In this document: piece by piece, positions 23,644 through 35,330 of the stretch
Layout of the letters: each line of letters starts with the position of its first letter
Position numbering within the stretch: position 1 is the first letter of the stretch
From: Rotaria socialis
Lineage: Eukaryota > Rotifera > Eurotatoria > Philodinida > Philodinidae
Direction of reading: 5' to 3'
Assembly: GCA_905331475.1 (NCBI GenBank)
Contig: CAJNYU010003546.1
Span: 28,287-92,286, forward strand
DNA: 64,000 nucleotides
Translations under genes and position numbers: made by a program
The notes under the pieces: generated by a model
The model's input: only the letters and a program-made list of their open reading frames with translations
Database searches by the model: none
Told to the model about the DNA's origin: nothing

Positions 23644-23979
23644 TTAAATCTGATCTACAGTCAGACCCTTGCTCAATGAATCCTTATTTTTTCTAGGAGA
23701 TATATAAAGCCAAACTGTAATAAACTGAACAATGGTCAGTAAACTAAGAATCATCATAAAGAAATAGAAGAGCCACTTTTCTGGTAAATTCTCCATACAA
23801 CCAAAAACATTGTTGACCCAATCGCGTATTTTACTTAAAGAAAATATAAACATATATGGAAACGACGTTTGACAGCAATCTTTCTTCATATATAAGTGAA
23901 TGTTGTCATATGGAAATGAATATACACAGACGAGCAAGAGACACATGATAACTAATTGACTGGTACATAATACTTTCAT
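23644..23979 (-). CDS. Small type I membrane protein, hypothetical
   Basis: An intact 111-residue frame starting with ATG. Residues 1-21 form a clear signal peptide (VIMCLLLVCVYSFP). A short luminal part follows with four cysteines (DCCQT, FGCMEN), then a transmembrane helix at about 69-92 (WLFYFFMMILSLLTIVQFIT) and a short basic tail (SPRKNKDS). The whole frame is coherent as a secreted-pathway protein, which favours it being real. No known domain. It lies on the same strand as the two small membrane proteins at 19.4-20.6 kb, so these may belong to one expanded family. Confidence 0.55.
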   Translation of the reverse strand: MKVLCTSQLVIMCLLLVCVYSFPYDNIHLYMKKDCCQTSFPYMFIFSLSKIRDWVNNVFGCMENLPEKWLFYFFMMILSLLTIVQFITVWLYISPRKNKDSLSKGLTVDQI

Positions 23980-25270
23980 GATTTAATGATTTAAATTGGT
24001 AAACGTTTTCTTGTATGAATTATTCTTGTGATTTCGTATATAGAATAATGAGGGAACTTGTAACAAAGCCTTTTATAGCATATAAGAAAAGGAGAAGGCT
24101 CTGTTTCATTCCTTATCAAATTATGTAAACATGTAAATCATACAGTCACGCATTTAAAGAACAGATAATGAGTATCGAACTAACTGTGATGAAAATTATG
24201 TAATAATTCTACGTCATCTGAGAAGAAGAATTCTTAATAGTTTTATCTAATGACACCAAGTGAACTATTCGTATTAAACAGGATCAAACATCTATTATGT
24301 TAATAAAATATTCACTATGAAAAATGTTCACTATTTTAGTACACGGAAAGTTCAATGATATATCTTTTTAGATCTAGAATAATTCATATATATCTGTAGA
24401 TTTGCTCGTATACAGTGAATTGGTCGTTCTAAATATTCAATGATGAGGTACTTTAACGTGCAGAGTAACAGTTATCATGGAAAATCTTCTTTTAAGCTGA
24501 ATGTTTATATTGAGTTGCATAGGTTAACTAAGAAAGAGTGATATTCGTTTCAAGCCTTTGTGCTCGTTTGACAGTTAAGTTTAATATATAAAAAATACTA
24601 TAATAGTATTGAGACGAGCGTCTTTAATAAGTTTATAGAAGGAAGAAATAATTAGAATTAACGTGATTCTAGCTAATATACATATTATAATGCAGTATGT
24701 CGGTGTTATTCGTTTTATCATTTACTAGAAAGTAAAGTAATATTGATTTATGGGCCATTAAACTTTAAGACGCACATGTATAGTCAGAAACTATAATCAT
24801 GTTCCGAAAGGGATTGCAGAGATAATATACGTACGATCAAGAATAAATGCTCATTAATATTACGTTAAAAAGAATAAAGATTATTTATAACCAATGAGAC
24901 TGGATGTATTTTTATCGATGAATTGCAACTGATGTAAATTACTGTTAAAGATAAAGAAACTAGAGAATTTAATTTATTAATGTGTTGTATGTTTATATTT
25001 AAACAATTCAAATTTATTACTGTACATTAAATAGAGAAATTTTGACGGACAAAGCCTTTTTATCGGATAGTCATCGCAATTGATAAGAGCCATCAGTACT
25101 ATAGTCAATATTATTTAGGTTGATCAGCTGTAAAAATTTATCGATTAACAATTGTTTTCATTTTCTTTCTCGCAATATATTTACTGCGTCAGACAGGTGT
25201 AAGCTGATAGATAGGAAAATAATAAGCAATCATGATTTTATATTTGACTTTAAATCAAACGGCATATAGT
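23980..25270. other. Intergenic, AT-rich; nothing recognised
   Basis: No gene, RNA or repeat can be supported in this stretch. Confidence 0.5.
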
Positions 25271-26439
25271 ACAAGTAACGCTCGTCGCTGTGCGATTCGC
25301 TTAACCCTCGACTGAGGAGTTCAAAGCAAGAGCAAGACCAAGGGTATNTACTAAAAGATAGTAAGTACAATTTTTCGAGAGCTACTTACTATTAGTAACT
25401 CTAACTATCTATCATTTTTTCAGAAGTGATACTTACAGGTTTTTCAGCGCTGTCTGGAAATGGTATTTATAGCATTTATGAGACACAATTTAATACGAAT
25501 GTTGAAGTTTATGGACAGATTTGGATAGTATTTTTGGCATAATGTCAATCAGTTCTTGAGAGAGAGAGAGAGATGTTCAATCAGGTCAGCTCTTTTGAAA
25601 GGAGCTGTTGAAAAAGTTCAGCTCAGGAACGAGAGCTGTTCGATCAGATCATACCGAAATGAACTTTCGAACAGTTCCCTCGCTCAGAACTAGAGCTGAA
25701 CTATTGCACCCCTAATCTGCATCTAAAAGTGCTACTTCGCGCTAACGTTTTGATTCAATGAAGTAATACAAAGATATGTATCGTAAAATTCTAATTTGTA
25801 GATCACGGTACTTGTAACAATATCTGGAAATGCTCTGAGATGCGTAATATGAAAATAATGTCTTTCAACAAAAACTTATTCAGAATAGAAACAAGTATTA
25901 TTCTACAAGACAATAGTAATGAGCTGCAAAAAAAATATTTCAATTGTCCGAATCGGATATGTCATATCCGAGATGGTTCTCATGGACTAGTTCAAATGTG
26001 TCTCACGTCAGTCAGAACACATTTATAACAAAATATTAACAGAAAAAGTGCTTAAAATGAAACATGATTTCATGGTCAAATCTATGGGCCATCCTAATTA
26101 CATAGTACCATAAAATTATTTAATTACGAGTATGAGATAGTATTGTAGCGGAGTTTGTTTATTTGTGAAATTCGATAAATAATCATGAGTTACAAAGATA
26201 TTAAATTTATAATGAAAAAGAGGAATATATGATGAATATATAGAACAAAAGTAGTACCTGGATATTTCGCATATCATTTCATATGACAATAACAAAAGAA
26301 ACTACTGCTAATACATGCAACACAAAAAATAAAAAGCATTCAAATGTATAGATCATAGAGTAACTAATATAGAAAAGAAAATCATACACATAAAAATTGA
26401 CACAAACTAGAGTAGTTTTCATGCAAAGCAGAAAAGGCG

Positions 26440-27620
26440 TTACAACCATTCTGGAAAACGTGCTTGGGTCTCTAAATATAGTTTATCGAGTCGTTCAATT
26501 TCTGTCAGTTGTGACTTGCTGGGTTTAATTAACAACACCTTGTTATCAAAATATCGCAAAATAACCAAATCAGTTAAGCGTTTTACCCGCGACAAGGGTA
26601 CATAGACTGCAGCAATATCATCGGTTTCATTTGGTAGTTTTAAATCAATTACAACTTTATTTAATGTTTGACCTTGACTCTTGTGTGTTGTAATGCAATA
26701 AGCTGGTACAAGTGGTAATGCACGCCGTTTAATGGATAAAACTGTTTTTCTATTTGATTTTGGCTTCTTATCTTTTGGAAGCATATCGCCTACATCGACT
26801 CGGAATGTTTGTTCCATTACCGGTATTGGAATCAGCTTTGACTGGAGTTGTTCTAAATTGCATTCTATCTTTGATTTGCTAATTTCCACCAAAGCGTACA
26901 AAGGTCGATGAACATATTGTGCATTCTTGGAAAATTCTTCCGAAATAATATCAGTTGACACCGAATCTTCCTGGTAGACAAGCTGCCGAAAAATTCCGTT
27001 CACACCATTGATAAGACCCAATTCAATCGCAATATTTTGCGTTAAAATGACAGGCATTCCAGGAACAAGAGGTAATAGACCTGGTAGATGCTCCGTTTTG
27101 CTATCAGATAATTCTAATAATTTTTTAATAAGTGCTCGGTCTTCAATTGGTTTGCCTTTGCAGGTATCTTGGGCAACGCATACTATTGGTGTTTGTCCCG
27201 TTTGTTGTGCTTTGTGACTAACTGCCTTGTGGTTTAATTGTGTTCGTATTTCGTTACGAAATACGAGAATCGGAGCCTAAAAAGATGAAGATGGTGAATT
27301 GTCTAAATTTAGAAAAACAAATTTACTTTATTCCATGGTGAATCACTTAACAAGGGTACGGAAGATTGCCCAACTACTCGTGTTAACAATAATTCGTAGT
27401 CATCGTAGTTACATTCTCCATGACGAAGTCGTTCGAGTAGCTGAAGATAACGTAGATCTTCTGTTCTCATCTGTTGAGTAAGTTTGACCACACAATTGAT
27501 TTGAAGAATTAAAGAACGTGCAACACGTTGTTGAATTTGTTTTTCAGTTGCTATCTTGTTTGATTTACTTTTAACCGGTAAAGTGAAATCTGTATGTAGA
27601 GGTACATCATATACAGGTCG
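26440..27620 (-). CDS. PIF1-type DNA helicase, left arm, apparently intact, 5' end in gap
   Basis: C-terminal part of a superfamily 1B helicase (Pif1 family, as found in Helitrons and in stand-alone rotifer and fungal genes), which would unwind DNA 5'-3' using ATP. Exon 27620-27327 encodes LTQQMRTEDLRYL. A 50-bp GT-AG intron follows (27326-27277). Exon 27276-26440 encodes APILVFRNEIR, VPGMPVILTQNIA, LINGVNGIFRQ, the conserved ITTHKSQGQTLNKV and VPLSRVKRLTDLVILR, and ends FPEWL with a stop. No stops interrupt it. The ATP-binding N-terminal half would lie in the gap. The transcript runs outward from the palindrome centre. Confidence 0.75.
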
Positions 27621-28465
27621 NNNNNNNNNNNNNNNNNNNNNNNNNNNNNNNNNNNNNNNNNNNNNNNNNNNNNNNNNNNNNNNNNNNNNNNNNNNNNNNN
27701 NNNNNNNNNNNNNNNNNNNNNNNNNNNNNNNNNNNNNNNNNNNNNNNNNNNNNNNNNNNNNNNNNNNNNNNNNNNNNNNNNNNNNNNNNNNNNNNNNNNN
27801 NNNNNNNNNNNNNNNNNNNNNNNNNNNNNNNNNNNNNNNNNNNNNNNNNNNNNNNNNNNNNNNNNNNNNNNNNNNNNNNNNNNNNNNNNNNNNNNNNNNN
27901 NNNNNNNNNNNNNNNNNNNNNNNNNNNNNNNNNNNNNNNNNNNNNNNNNNNNNNNNNNNNNNNNNNNNNNNNNNNNNNNNNNNNNNNNNNNNNNNNNNNN
28001 NNNNNNNNNNNNNNNNNNNNNNNNNNNNNNNNNNNNNNNNNNNNNNNNNNNNNNNNNNNNNNNNNNNNNNNNNNNNNNNNNNNNNNNNNNNNNNNNNNNN
28101 NNNNNNNNNNNNNNNNNNNNNNNNNNNNNNNNNNNNNNNNNNNNNNNNNNNNNNNNNNNNNNNNNNNNNNNNNNNNNNNNNNNNNNNNNNNNNNNNNNNN
28201 NNNNNNNNNNNNNNNNNNNNNNNNNNNNNNNNNNNNNNNNNNNNNNNNNNNNNNNNNNNNNNNNNNNNNNNNNNNNNNNNNNNNNNNNNNNNNNNNNNNN
28301 NNNNNNNNNNNNNNNNNNNNNNNNNNNNNNNNNNNNNNNNNNNNNNNNNNNNNNNNNNNNNNNNNNNNNNNNNNNNNNNNNNNNNNNNNNNNNNNNNNNN
28401 NNNNNNNNNNNNNNNNNNNNNNNNNNNNNNNNNNNNNNNNNNNNNNNNNNNNNNNNNNNNNNNNN
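27621..28465. other. Assembly gap (845 N) at the palindrome centre
   Basis: Undetermined bases exactly between the two helicase arms, so the Walker A regions of both copies and the palindrome loop are hidden. Confidence 0.99.
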
Positions 28466-29863
28466 GCGTAACTCAGGAAAGGCACGTACAATTAAACCAG
28501 GAGATTTAAAACTCGAGAAGGAATGGGCCCTCGTTGAATACCTCTTAATTGATGAAATAAGTATGGTTGGTTTAACTCTACTTGCGAAACTCAACCGAAT
28601 TATATGTGCTGCAAAACATACCGATCCTCAAGTTCCATTTGGTGGTGTAAATGTCATCTTCTTCGGCGATTATTTACAATATCGACCTGTATATGATGTA
28701 CCTCTACATACAGATTTCACTTTACCGGTTAAAAGTAAATCAAACAAGATAGCAACTGAAAAACAAATTCAACAACGTGTTGCACGTTCTTTAATTCTTC
28801 AAATCAATTGTGTGGTCAAACTTACTCAACAGATGAGAACAGAAGATCTACGTTATCTTCAGCTACTCGAACGACTTCGTCATGGAGAATGTAACTACGA
28901 TGACTACGAATTATTGTTAACACGAATAGTGGGGCAATCTTCCGTACCCTTGTTAAGTGATTCACCATGGAATAAAGTAAATTTGTTTTTCTAGATTTAG
29001 ACAATTCACCATCTTCATCTTTTTAGGCTCCGATTCTCGTATTTCGTAACGAAATACGAACACAATTAAACCACAAGGCAGTTAGTCACAAAGCACAACA
29101 AATGGGACAAACACCAATAGTATGCGTTGTCCAAGATACCTGAAAAGGTAAACCAATTGAAGATCAAGCACTTATTAAAAAATGATTAGAATTATCTGAT
29201 AGCAAAACGGAGCATCTACCAGGTCTATTACCTCTTGTTCCTGGAATGCCTGTCATTTTAACGCAAAATATTGCAATTGAATTGGGTCTTATCAACGGCG
29301 TGAGCGGAATCTTTCGGTAGCTTGTCTACCAGGAAGATTCGGTGTCAACTGATATTATTTCGGAAGAATTTTCCAAGAATGCGCGATATGTTTATCGACC
29401 TTTATACGCCTTGGTGGAAATTAGCAAATCAAAGATTGAATGTAATTTAGAACAACTTCAGTCAAAGCTGATTCCAATACCGGTAATGGAACAAACATTT
29501 CGAGTCGATATAGGCGATACGCTTCCAAAAGATACGAAGCCAAAATCAAATAGAAAAACATTGTTATCTATTAAACGGCGCGCATTACCACTTGTACCAG
29601 CTTATTGCATTACAACACACAAGAGTCAAGGTCAAACATTAAATAAAGTTGTGGTTGATTTAAAACTGCCAAATGAAACCGATGATATTGCTGCAGCCTA
29701 TGTACCCTTGTCGCGGGTAAAGCTCTTAACTGATGTGGTTATTTTGCGATATTTTGATTACAAGGTGTTGTTGATTAAACCCAGCAAGTCACAACTGACA
29801 GAAATTGGACGACTCGATAAACTATATTTAGAGACTCAAACACGTTTTCCAGAATGGTTGTAA
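28466..29863 (+). pseudogene. PIF1-type DNA helicase, right arm, three nonsense codons
   Basis: Mirror copy of the left-arm helicase. Exon 28466-28976 includes the Walker B-like LLIDEISMVG, motif III-like FFGDYLQYRPV and LTQQMRTEDLRYL. An intron follows (28977-29026), then exon 29027-29863 with THKSQGQTLNKV and FPEWL. In-frame stops are TGA at 29141-29143 (left copy has TGC, Cys), TGA at 29183-29185 (left copy TTA, Leu) and TAG at 29318-29320 (left copy CAG, Gln). The remaining frame is well preserved, so decay is fairly recent. Confidence 0.8.
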
Positions 29864-30608
29864 AACTTTTGTGCTATATATTCATCACATATTCCTCTTT
29901 TTCATTATAAATTTAATATCTTTATAACTCGCGATTAGTTATCGAATTTCACGAATAAACACACTCCGATACAATACTATCTCATACTCGTAATTAAATA
30001 ATTTTATGATACTATTCAATTAGGATGACCGATAGATTCGATCATGAAATCATGTTTCATTTTAAGCACTTTATCTGCTAATATTTTGGTATAAATGTAT
30101 TTTGACTGAGACACGTCCGATAAAGTCTAGGAGAACCATATCCAGTTCTGACAATTAAAATCGACTTCTTTCAGTTAATTACTATTGCCGCTTAGAATAA
30201 TACTTATGCCAGCAAATGGTTTTATCAGCTAACACTAGTATGAGCGGTCGCTGTTTCATATTCTCAATAAGTTTTGTCGAAAGACATTGTTTTCATATTA
30301 CAAATCTCAGAGAATTTCAAGATGTCGTCGTGACTATCCTGATATGTAAATCAGAATTTTACGATACATATCTTTGTAAGATTTCATTAAATCAAAATGT
30401 TAGCGCGAAGTAGCAATTTTATATGTAGATATTACTATCATTTGAAGCTTAGCATATTTTGAAAGTCAATGATAACATTACTGTGGTAGAGGAGATTCGG
30501 CACTTTGACATCCTCAAAGTTGTCTCGGGTAAGGTAAAATAGTATATCGTTCCTCTAGACATTTCAGTCGAGGGTTAAGCGAATCGCACAGTGACGAGCG
30601 TTACTTGT

Positions 30609-32100
30609 TATATAAATTGATATTAAATCTATTTGAATAAGACGTTGGTATTAGTAATGAACTCATATCGCCATCCAAACGGAATTGAATTTTACTATTT
30701 AAGTAAAAACATTAGTATTGAATTTGGATGGAATTAGTATGAAATTTGTATAAAATTATCGGATACGATATCAGTAAAGACAATAGAGCGAAAGCATACT
30801 AAACATGCATACGATATAAGTAAAGACAGAAAGTGGAAAATATATCGAAAAGTAATGAACGCATACATACGACAAACAGTACAAATTTACACCCAAACAG
30901 ATTATTGAGTGTTTCAATAGTGGTCAACGTATCTACGCTCAGATCGATATTATCAAAATTATCTTCGTGGCTCCAAAACGAGATGACACATCCATGCTCA
31001 GATTAATCAATGTCGCTCCTGAAACAGAAACAAGCCCCTCGATTATGTCGTGAAATTGGATCCATCATTGACAATAAATTCGTGATCGTATCGGCTTAGA
31101 AAACGGGCACGAACCATGGAGTATTACGATCGACCCAAAAAATAGACACGAACCATGGAATATCAAGATCGGCTCAGAAAGAGAGCTCGAACAATGGAAT
31201 ATCACCCTCAATTTTTAGTCTTTCTTGCCTTTTTTAATTCTGTAATTGTTTCTTAATTTCCATTTTAATTTCTCGTTTTTCATTATATCCAATCTTAATT
31301 ATATTTATCCTATTTTGTTTTCCTATTTTTATTGTGCTAAATCGAATGTAGAGCCCTGAAGAGTGTTTCAATATTTTAATAATAAATAAACATGAAATGC
31401 GTCGGCAATATAAAATTCTACATGTTTTTTTAAATTCAAGCACAAATATATTAATTATTTGACTTTGATCGATTGCTGAAAAGCAAGAATTCAGAATAGC
31501 AGATTGATTTGTCTTCTTCGTTAAGAGATAGGTTAATCTGTTTTCTAATTGAAGCTCATAAAATGTTTAATCGTGTCGAAATGGCTAATATAAGTACAGT
31601 AAAACAAGAAGATACGTTATTGTATCGTAAAATAGAGAGCACGTTACAGTGTTATCTCAAGAAGTCAGTATACCCAAGCAAATAACCAAAATCTTGTTTT
31701 CTTGTCTCCTCCACAATATTTAGTAGTCGTGCGCGTATAGTTTGTTTTCGAAAAAGATCCCGTCGTATGTGACACTTATTTTAGTTAACTGAAAAGTAAT
31801 ATTTGAGCGTGTGAATCTTCTCTTCCTCGTCGCCCTCGCAGCCATTGTAGCACTCACACTCAGTATTTGAAAACAGTTCTTGTATGCGCCTGCGCAACGC
31901 GTGACATAATTAGTAATATTATCATCAAATGTTTGCTTATGATTTTATCGGCGAGATACACCTATACGAAGTTGACTCAAGATTAATGTCTCCATTGAAG
32001 AGAAAAACAACTTGCCATTTCATTCCTGTTTCGTCAGCAAATCGACATGGAGACAAATATTTTAGCTTAGAATAAAACCAAACGATCTCAGTACTGCACC
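30609..32100. other. Intergenic; short tandem repeat and a telomere-like arm pair
   Basis: No gene is supported. Around 31088-31200 a unit of about 39 bp with ACGAACCATGGA(A/G)TAT is repeated three times. At 31810-31864 GTGTGAATCTTCTCTTC and CACTCACACTCAG form a weak inverted pair like the telomere-like hairpins further on. Confidence 0.5.
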
Positions 32101-32691
32101 ATGGGTTGTTGCCCTAATAAATCTTCTACTGTTATGACGCCAAGTGTTGTCAATAACCCGTTAAACAATAAAGAACCATCCATCCCTGCAACTTCGTGTT
32201 CTCCATCATCACATCCCAATCGTCTCATCGAGCTCAAAGACTAAGACATTATGATGCGTTTAGTAACGCAACATACAATGGAGACAAACATCCGCATGAA
32301 TTCATTACAGTTTGATCATCGTGAATTATATCGTCGACCCAATGGGCGTACAGTGGCACTTCTCACTCCGCAGATTCTCAGTGAGGTGGAAAACGAATTA
32401 GTGAACAATTTAAGCAATGGGCTATTTTTTATTGTGATAAATAGTGGTGCGACGTCATCGTTCAATGCAGCTCAGTTCAAAAACTCCAGTATGAAAAAGA
32501 GCGAGCTCAGTCCGTCCATTATCGAGGCGGCTCTCACACATATCATCGAGAATTTGGATAAGTATCCTAAAGTGATTGCAGCTTTGAGAGGAGGGAAAAT
32601 TGGTTATCACGACAAAGGTGCAATGCTTAACGATATGGGTGTACGAAATTTTGTAATCCAAGGATCAGCCACAGTTGATAATGTAATGTGA
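32101..32691 (+). pseudogene. Unknown protein with MGCC leader and one in-frame TAA
   Basis: One continuous frame runs from ATG 32101 to the stop at 32691, broken only by TAA at 32242-32244. The first 47 codons (MGCCPNKSS...RLIELKD) are typical of an N-myristoylated and palmitoylated leader: Gly2, Cys3-Cys4 and Ser at position 8-9. After the TAA the frame continues DIMMRLVTQHTMETN, and an ATG at 32251 opens a 146-residue body with FFIVINSGATSS and VIAALRGGKIGYHD. I recognise no family. Either this is a recently disrupted membrane-anchored protein, or the 146-residue body is translated alone, or the stop is read through. The shared frame across 150 nt suggests one ancestral gene. Confidence 0.5.
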
Positions 32692-32792
32692 AAACTATTG
32701 GAGAGTAATTTTATTGTATCTATGCTTTATTATTCTATCATCATAAAATAAATTTTATGTTTTTTGTGACATTTCGCGGCTGAAATATGCAG

Positions 32793-32866
32793 AGGGTGTC
32801 GGTATGGGTGTAGGTATGGGTGTGGGCTTCAGTCATCTCTTCACTGACACCTACATCCACACTCTA
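32793..32866. repeat. Telomere-like hairpin element
   Basis: A G-rich arm GAGGGTGTCGGTATGGGTGT faces a C-rich arm GACACCTACATCCACACTCT across a short loop containing TCATCTCTTC. Pairing is imperfect. It belongs with the other GGGTGTG/CACACCC hairpins in this window. Confidence 0.6.
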
Positions 32867-32911
32867 CTGGGTTCGATAAACAAGTTTTTTGCCGAATTAG
32901 CATTAAAACTT

Positions 32912-32966
32912 TAGGGTGTGGGTGTATGTCGTCTGTTGTATCTCACACCCACACCCACACCCCACA
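32912..32966. repeat. Telomere-like hairpin element
   Basis: AGGGTGTGGGTGTA followed after about 17 bp by CACACCCACACCCACACCCC: two perfect telomere-like arms in inverted orientation. Confidence 0.75.
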
Positions 32967-33811
32967 AAATCGTGGTAACTTTTGTTTTTTCTTTATTTTT
33001 ACAAATTAATTTTGTAATCATTATGTTTCTTCTCTTAGGTCAATTTCAATAGTACCAACTACAAATAAGATAAGCATTTTATGAATTTGTTTCACTGTAA
33101 CATAAATAAAAATAATTGCTTTTTTCTATATTTCTTTTTAGTTCAACAAAATTAAATCCATCCAAAAACAATTCAAGCAACATCAGAATTAGGTAAGTAT
33201 ATTTAGTTCATTTCTTTCCTTTCCTTTTATAAATTTTAGTGAAACCTTCTTTTTTATTGTAATTACTTTTTTATTGTGATTTTTGTAATTATTGTTTTTT
33301 ATTTTTTTCAAATGAATATTTTGAAAACAAACAAATTTTTCTCATTCACTTCTTTGCATTATTTTTTTTTATTATTCATTTTATTCTTCTGTTTTTTTTC
33401 TTCTTTTTGTTCAATTTCAAAAGCAAACATTTATTAATCAGGTAAATATTTTCTTCATTTATTTTAAAATACTAAAGTAATTTCTTTCCTTTTCTATTAG
33501 TCTTTTCAAATGTAATTTTGTTTCCTGTCTTTTATTTTTTATGTTGTAACCTCTTTTATTGTAATTTCTTCTAAGTAAATATTTTGAAAAAGAATCAATT
33601 TTATTATTTTCTTCGTTTCAATTTTCCTGTTCCTATCAAAAAATAACAACAATTCAGCATCGAAGTTCTTATCGTTTTTGTTAAGAGAGAGAGAATGATT
33701 TGAATCGTGTCCCATCCGTGCATGAGCTTCACGTTCACGAATAGTAAAAGTGAATAAAATTTCTTTTTCATTTATTTGAAAGAAAGATAAAATTCAAACA
33801 TTTTCACAAAT
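32967..33811. other. T-rich stretch with possible very short exons
   Basis: No open frame is visible. Short blocks bounded by pyrimidine-AG and GTAAGT/GTAAAT occur, notably 33142-33192 (51 bp) and 33424-33441 (18 bp). They could be micro-exons of a plus-strand transcript or chance matches in T-rich DNA. Confidence 0.2.
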
Positions 33812-34724
33812 CTATTCGAGAGAAAATCGTTGAACACGATTATTGAAAAAATCGACAACATAGAGATTGCCATGCCGATCGAAGGACAAACCAGTGGGAC
33901 CCTTGAACTGATTTACTCCTGCTCCTTGACCATTTCCACCCACAATCACAATGCCTTGTTTCGCTCCTTGAGTCCAACGCGTTACTCGATCATTCCCGTG
34001 CTCTGCTACATAGAGAGTACCAAACGTATCGACTAACAGTCCTTGAGGATACGACAATTGTGTCAGAGCATTCCCTGTGCCTTGACCTCCAGCGACGACT
34101 ATGCCTTCTGTTGCACCTTTAGTCCATTTCATTACACGAGCATTGATGTAGTCTGACACGTAGACAGTCTGTTGTCGATCGACAACGAGATACGTCGGAT
34201 AGTTGAGTTGATTGAGACCATCACCTTGCCCATTTCCTCCAGCCACGAGAGTTCCTTCCTTGTCTCCCATTCGATATCGTCGGACTTCATGTTTTCTGCA
34301 GTCAGAGACGCAGAGATATCTCTGATCGTCCATCATCAATCTTTCACAATGGATGTTATCAACAAGGATTTCTCCTTGAGTTGTGCCACTACGACGAGCC
34401 CATCGTACGACTCGTCGATTCTGATAATCACAAATAATGAGACTATCCGTCTCTTTGTCGATAAATACATCAGTTGGATATTTCAATTGATCCAATCGAC
34501 TTCCGGTGCTATTGCCGCCAGCGACGACTTTTCCATTCGTAGCACTTTTCTTCCATTGGACAATACGATCATTGTCGCGGTCAGCAATGACCACTGTCTG
34601 ATCATCGTCAATGGCGACACCCTGAGGGTAGTAGAGTTGATTGGTGTTATTGCCTCGTCTGTGACCTCCAGCAACAGTCACACCCTTCTGTGCCCATTCG
34701 GCATTGGCAGGAATATTGGGTATG
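33812..34724 (-). CDS. NHL-repeat beta-propeller protein, copy 1
   Basis: An exon of about 304 residues encoding a six-bladed NHL propeller, a probable protein- or ligand-binding ectodomain. The blades repeat the pattern VAGG-N-G-G-NQL-P-G-VD-YV-D-N-RV-W: for example VVAGGNSTGSRLDQL, VDRQQTVYVSDYINARV, VVAGGQGTGNALTQL and FDRHGNLYVVDFFNNRVQRF. It ends VQRFSLE with TAG, whereas copy 2 continues at that point into a splice donor. At its 5' end a 245-bp MITE is inserted three bases after the expected 3' splice acceptor (compare copy 2), so this exon's splicing is likely altered. Upstream exons were not found. It is about 7.3 kb from its paralogue at 41321-42232. Confidence 0.8.
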
Positions 34725-34969
34725 CCCAAGTAAGCAAAAAATGAAGGAAGACTGCCGACATGACTAGTCAGAAATGTCCGCAGGATCCGTCTAGTCTAGT
34801 CTGAAATGTCTTGCATACCCGTCTTGTCTAGTCAGCTTAATGAGGAGNATGACGGATAAAAACTCAGACTAGTCGTGGGCGAGTAGTTTTTGAGACAAAG
34901 ACTAGACGGGACGGGTCGACTTGACTAGAAAAAAGACTAGTCATTTAACCAGTCTTTTGCTCACTTGGG
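34725..34969. mobile_element. 245-bp MITE with CCCAAGT(A/G)AGC ends
   Basis: Ends CCCAAGTAAGCAAAA and TTTTGCTCACTTGGG are inverted, flanked by TG (34723-34724, 34970-34971). The paralogous sequence at 42230-42231 is uninterrupted, with a single TG, and so serves as an empty site that fixes both ends. The interior is rich in ACTAGTC/GACTAG motifs. One base is undetermined (34848). Confidence 0.85.
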
Positions 34970-35330
34970 TGACTAAAAGAAACGAACAATGAAAAGAGCT
35001 CCACGCCATCTCTCTCCTACATGAGAGAGAGAGCGATATCCTGAAAAAAAGATTTTTTGATAAGGTGCTCGAAAGGGTTTCTCCCTGCGCGTGGATATAA
35101 ATATGAGAAAGCTCTTCAGAATCTGATGAGATAGTCGTCCGGTAAGGAGATTTGTTGATATTTTCTGCAAAGATCTTTTCGTTAAGAAGAAAAATTCATT
35201 TAGAAAACCACATGAATTCAAGGTGTTTTGAAAGAACGAAGGATTTTCGTGGTATTCTTACATTGAATGACTAAACTTGATGTTTTAGAGATTATTTTGA
35301 GAGTAGAAGACCATTCATGTTACAATGAAT
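34970..35330. repeat. Segmental repeat, intron/5' flank of NHL copy 1
   Basis: Starts GACTAAAAGAAACGAACAAT and continues through GAGAGAGAGCGATATCCTGA. Nearly the same sequence follows NHL copy 2 (42231-42730), and a more diverged version stands alone at 38485-38900. Confidence 0.8.

Larger units (their letters stand above)
25271..30608. mobile_element. 5.3-kb palindromic element carrying a PIF1-type helicase on each arm
   Basis: The outer ends are inverted: ACAAGTAACGCTCGTCGCTG at 25271 and its near-complement ending at 30608, continuing through GTGCGATTCGCTTAACCCTC. From about 25720 to 27620 the left arm matches the reverse complement of 28466-30435 with scattered substitutions, including the helicase and its downstream non-coding sequence. 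The arms differ between about 25320 and 25715, where the left arm has extra repeat sequence (GAACAGTTC/GAGCTG motifs). The centre is an 845-bp gap. Because the arms are diverged and only one helicase is broken, this is unlikely to be just an assembly mirror. Confidence 0.65.

Noticed and set aside
27551-28594. Long frames running through the gap
   Set aside because: Most of their length is undetermined bases, and the flanking parts are antisense to the helicase.
33812-34744. Plus-strand frames of 68 and 190 residues antisense to NHL copy 1
   Set aside because: Shadows of the NHL coding sequence; the same antisense frames recur opposite copy 2.
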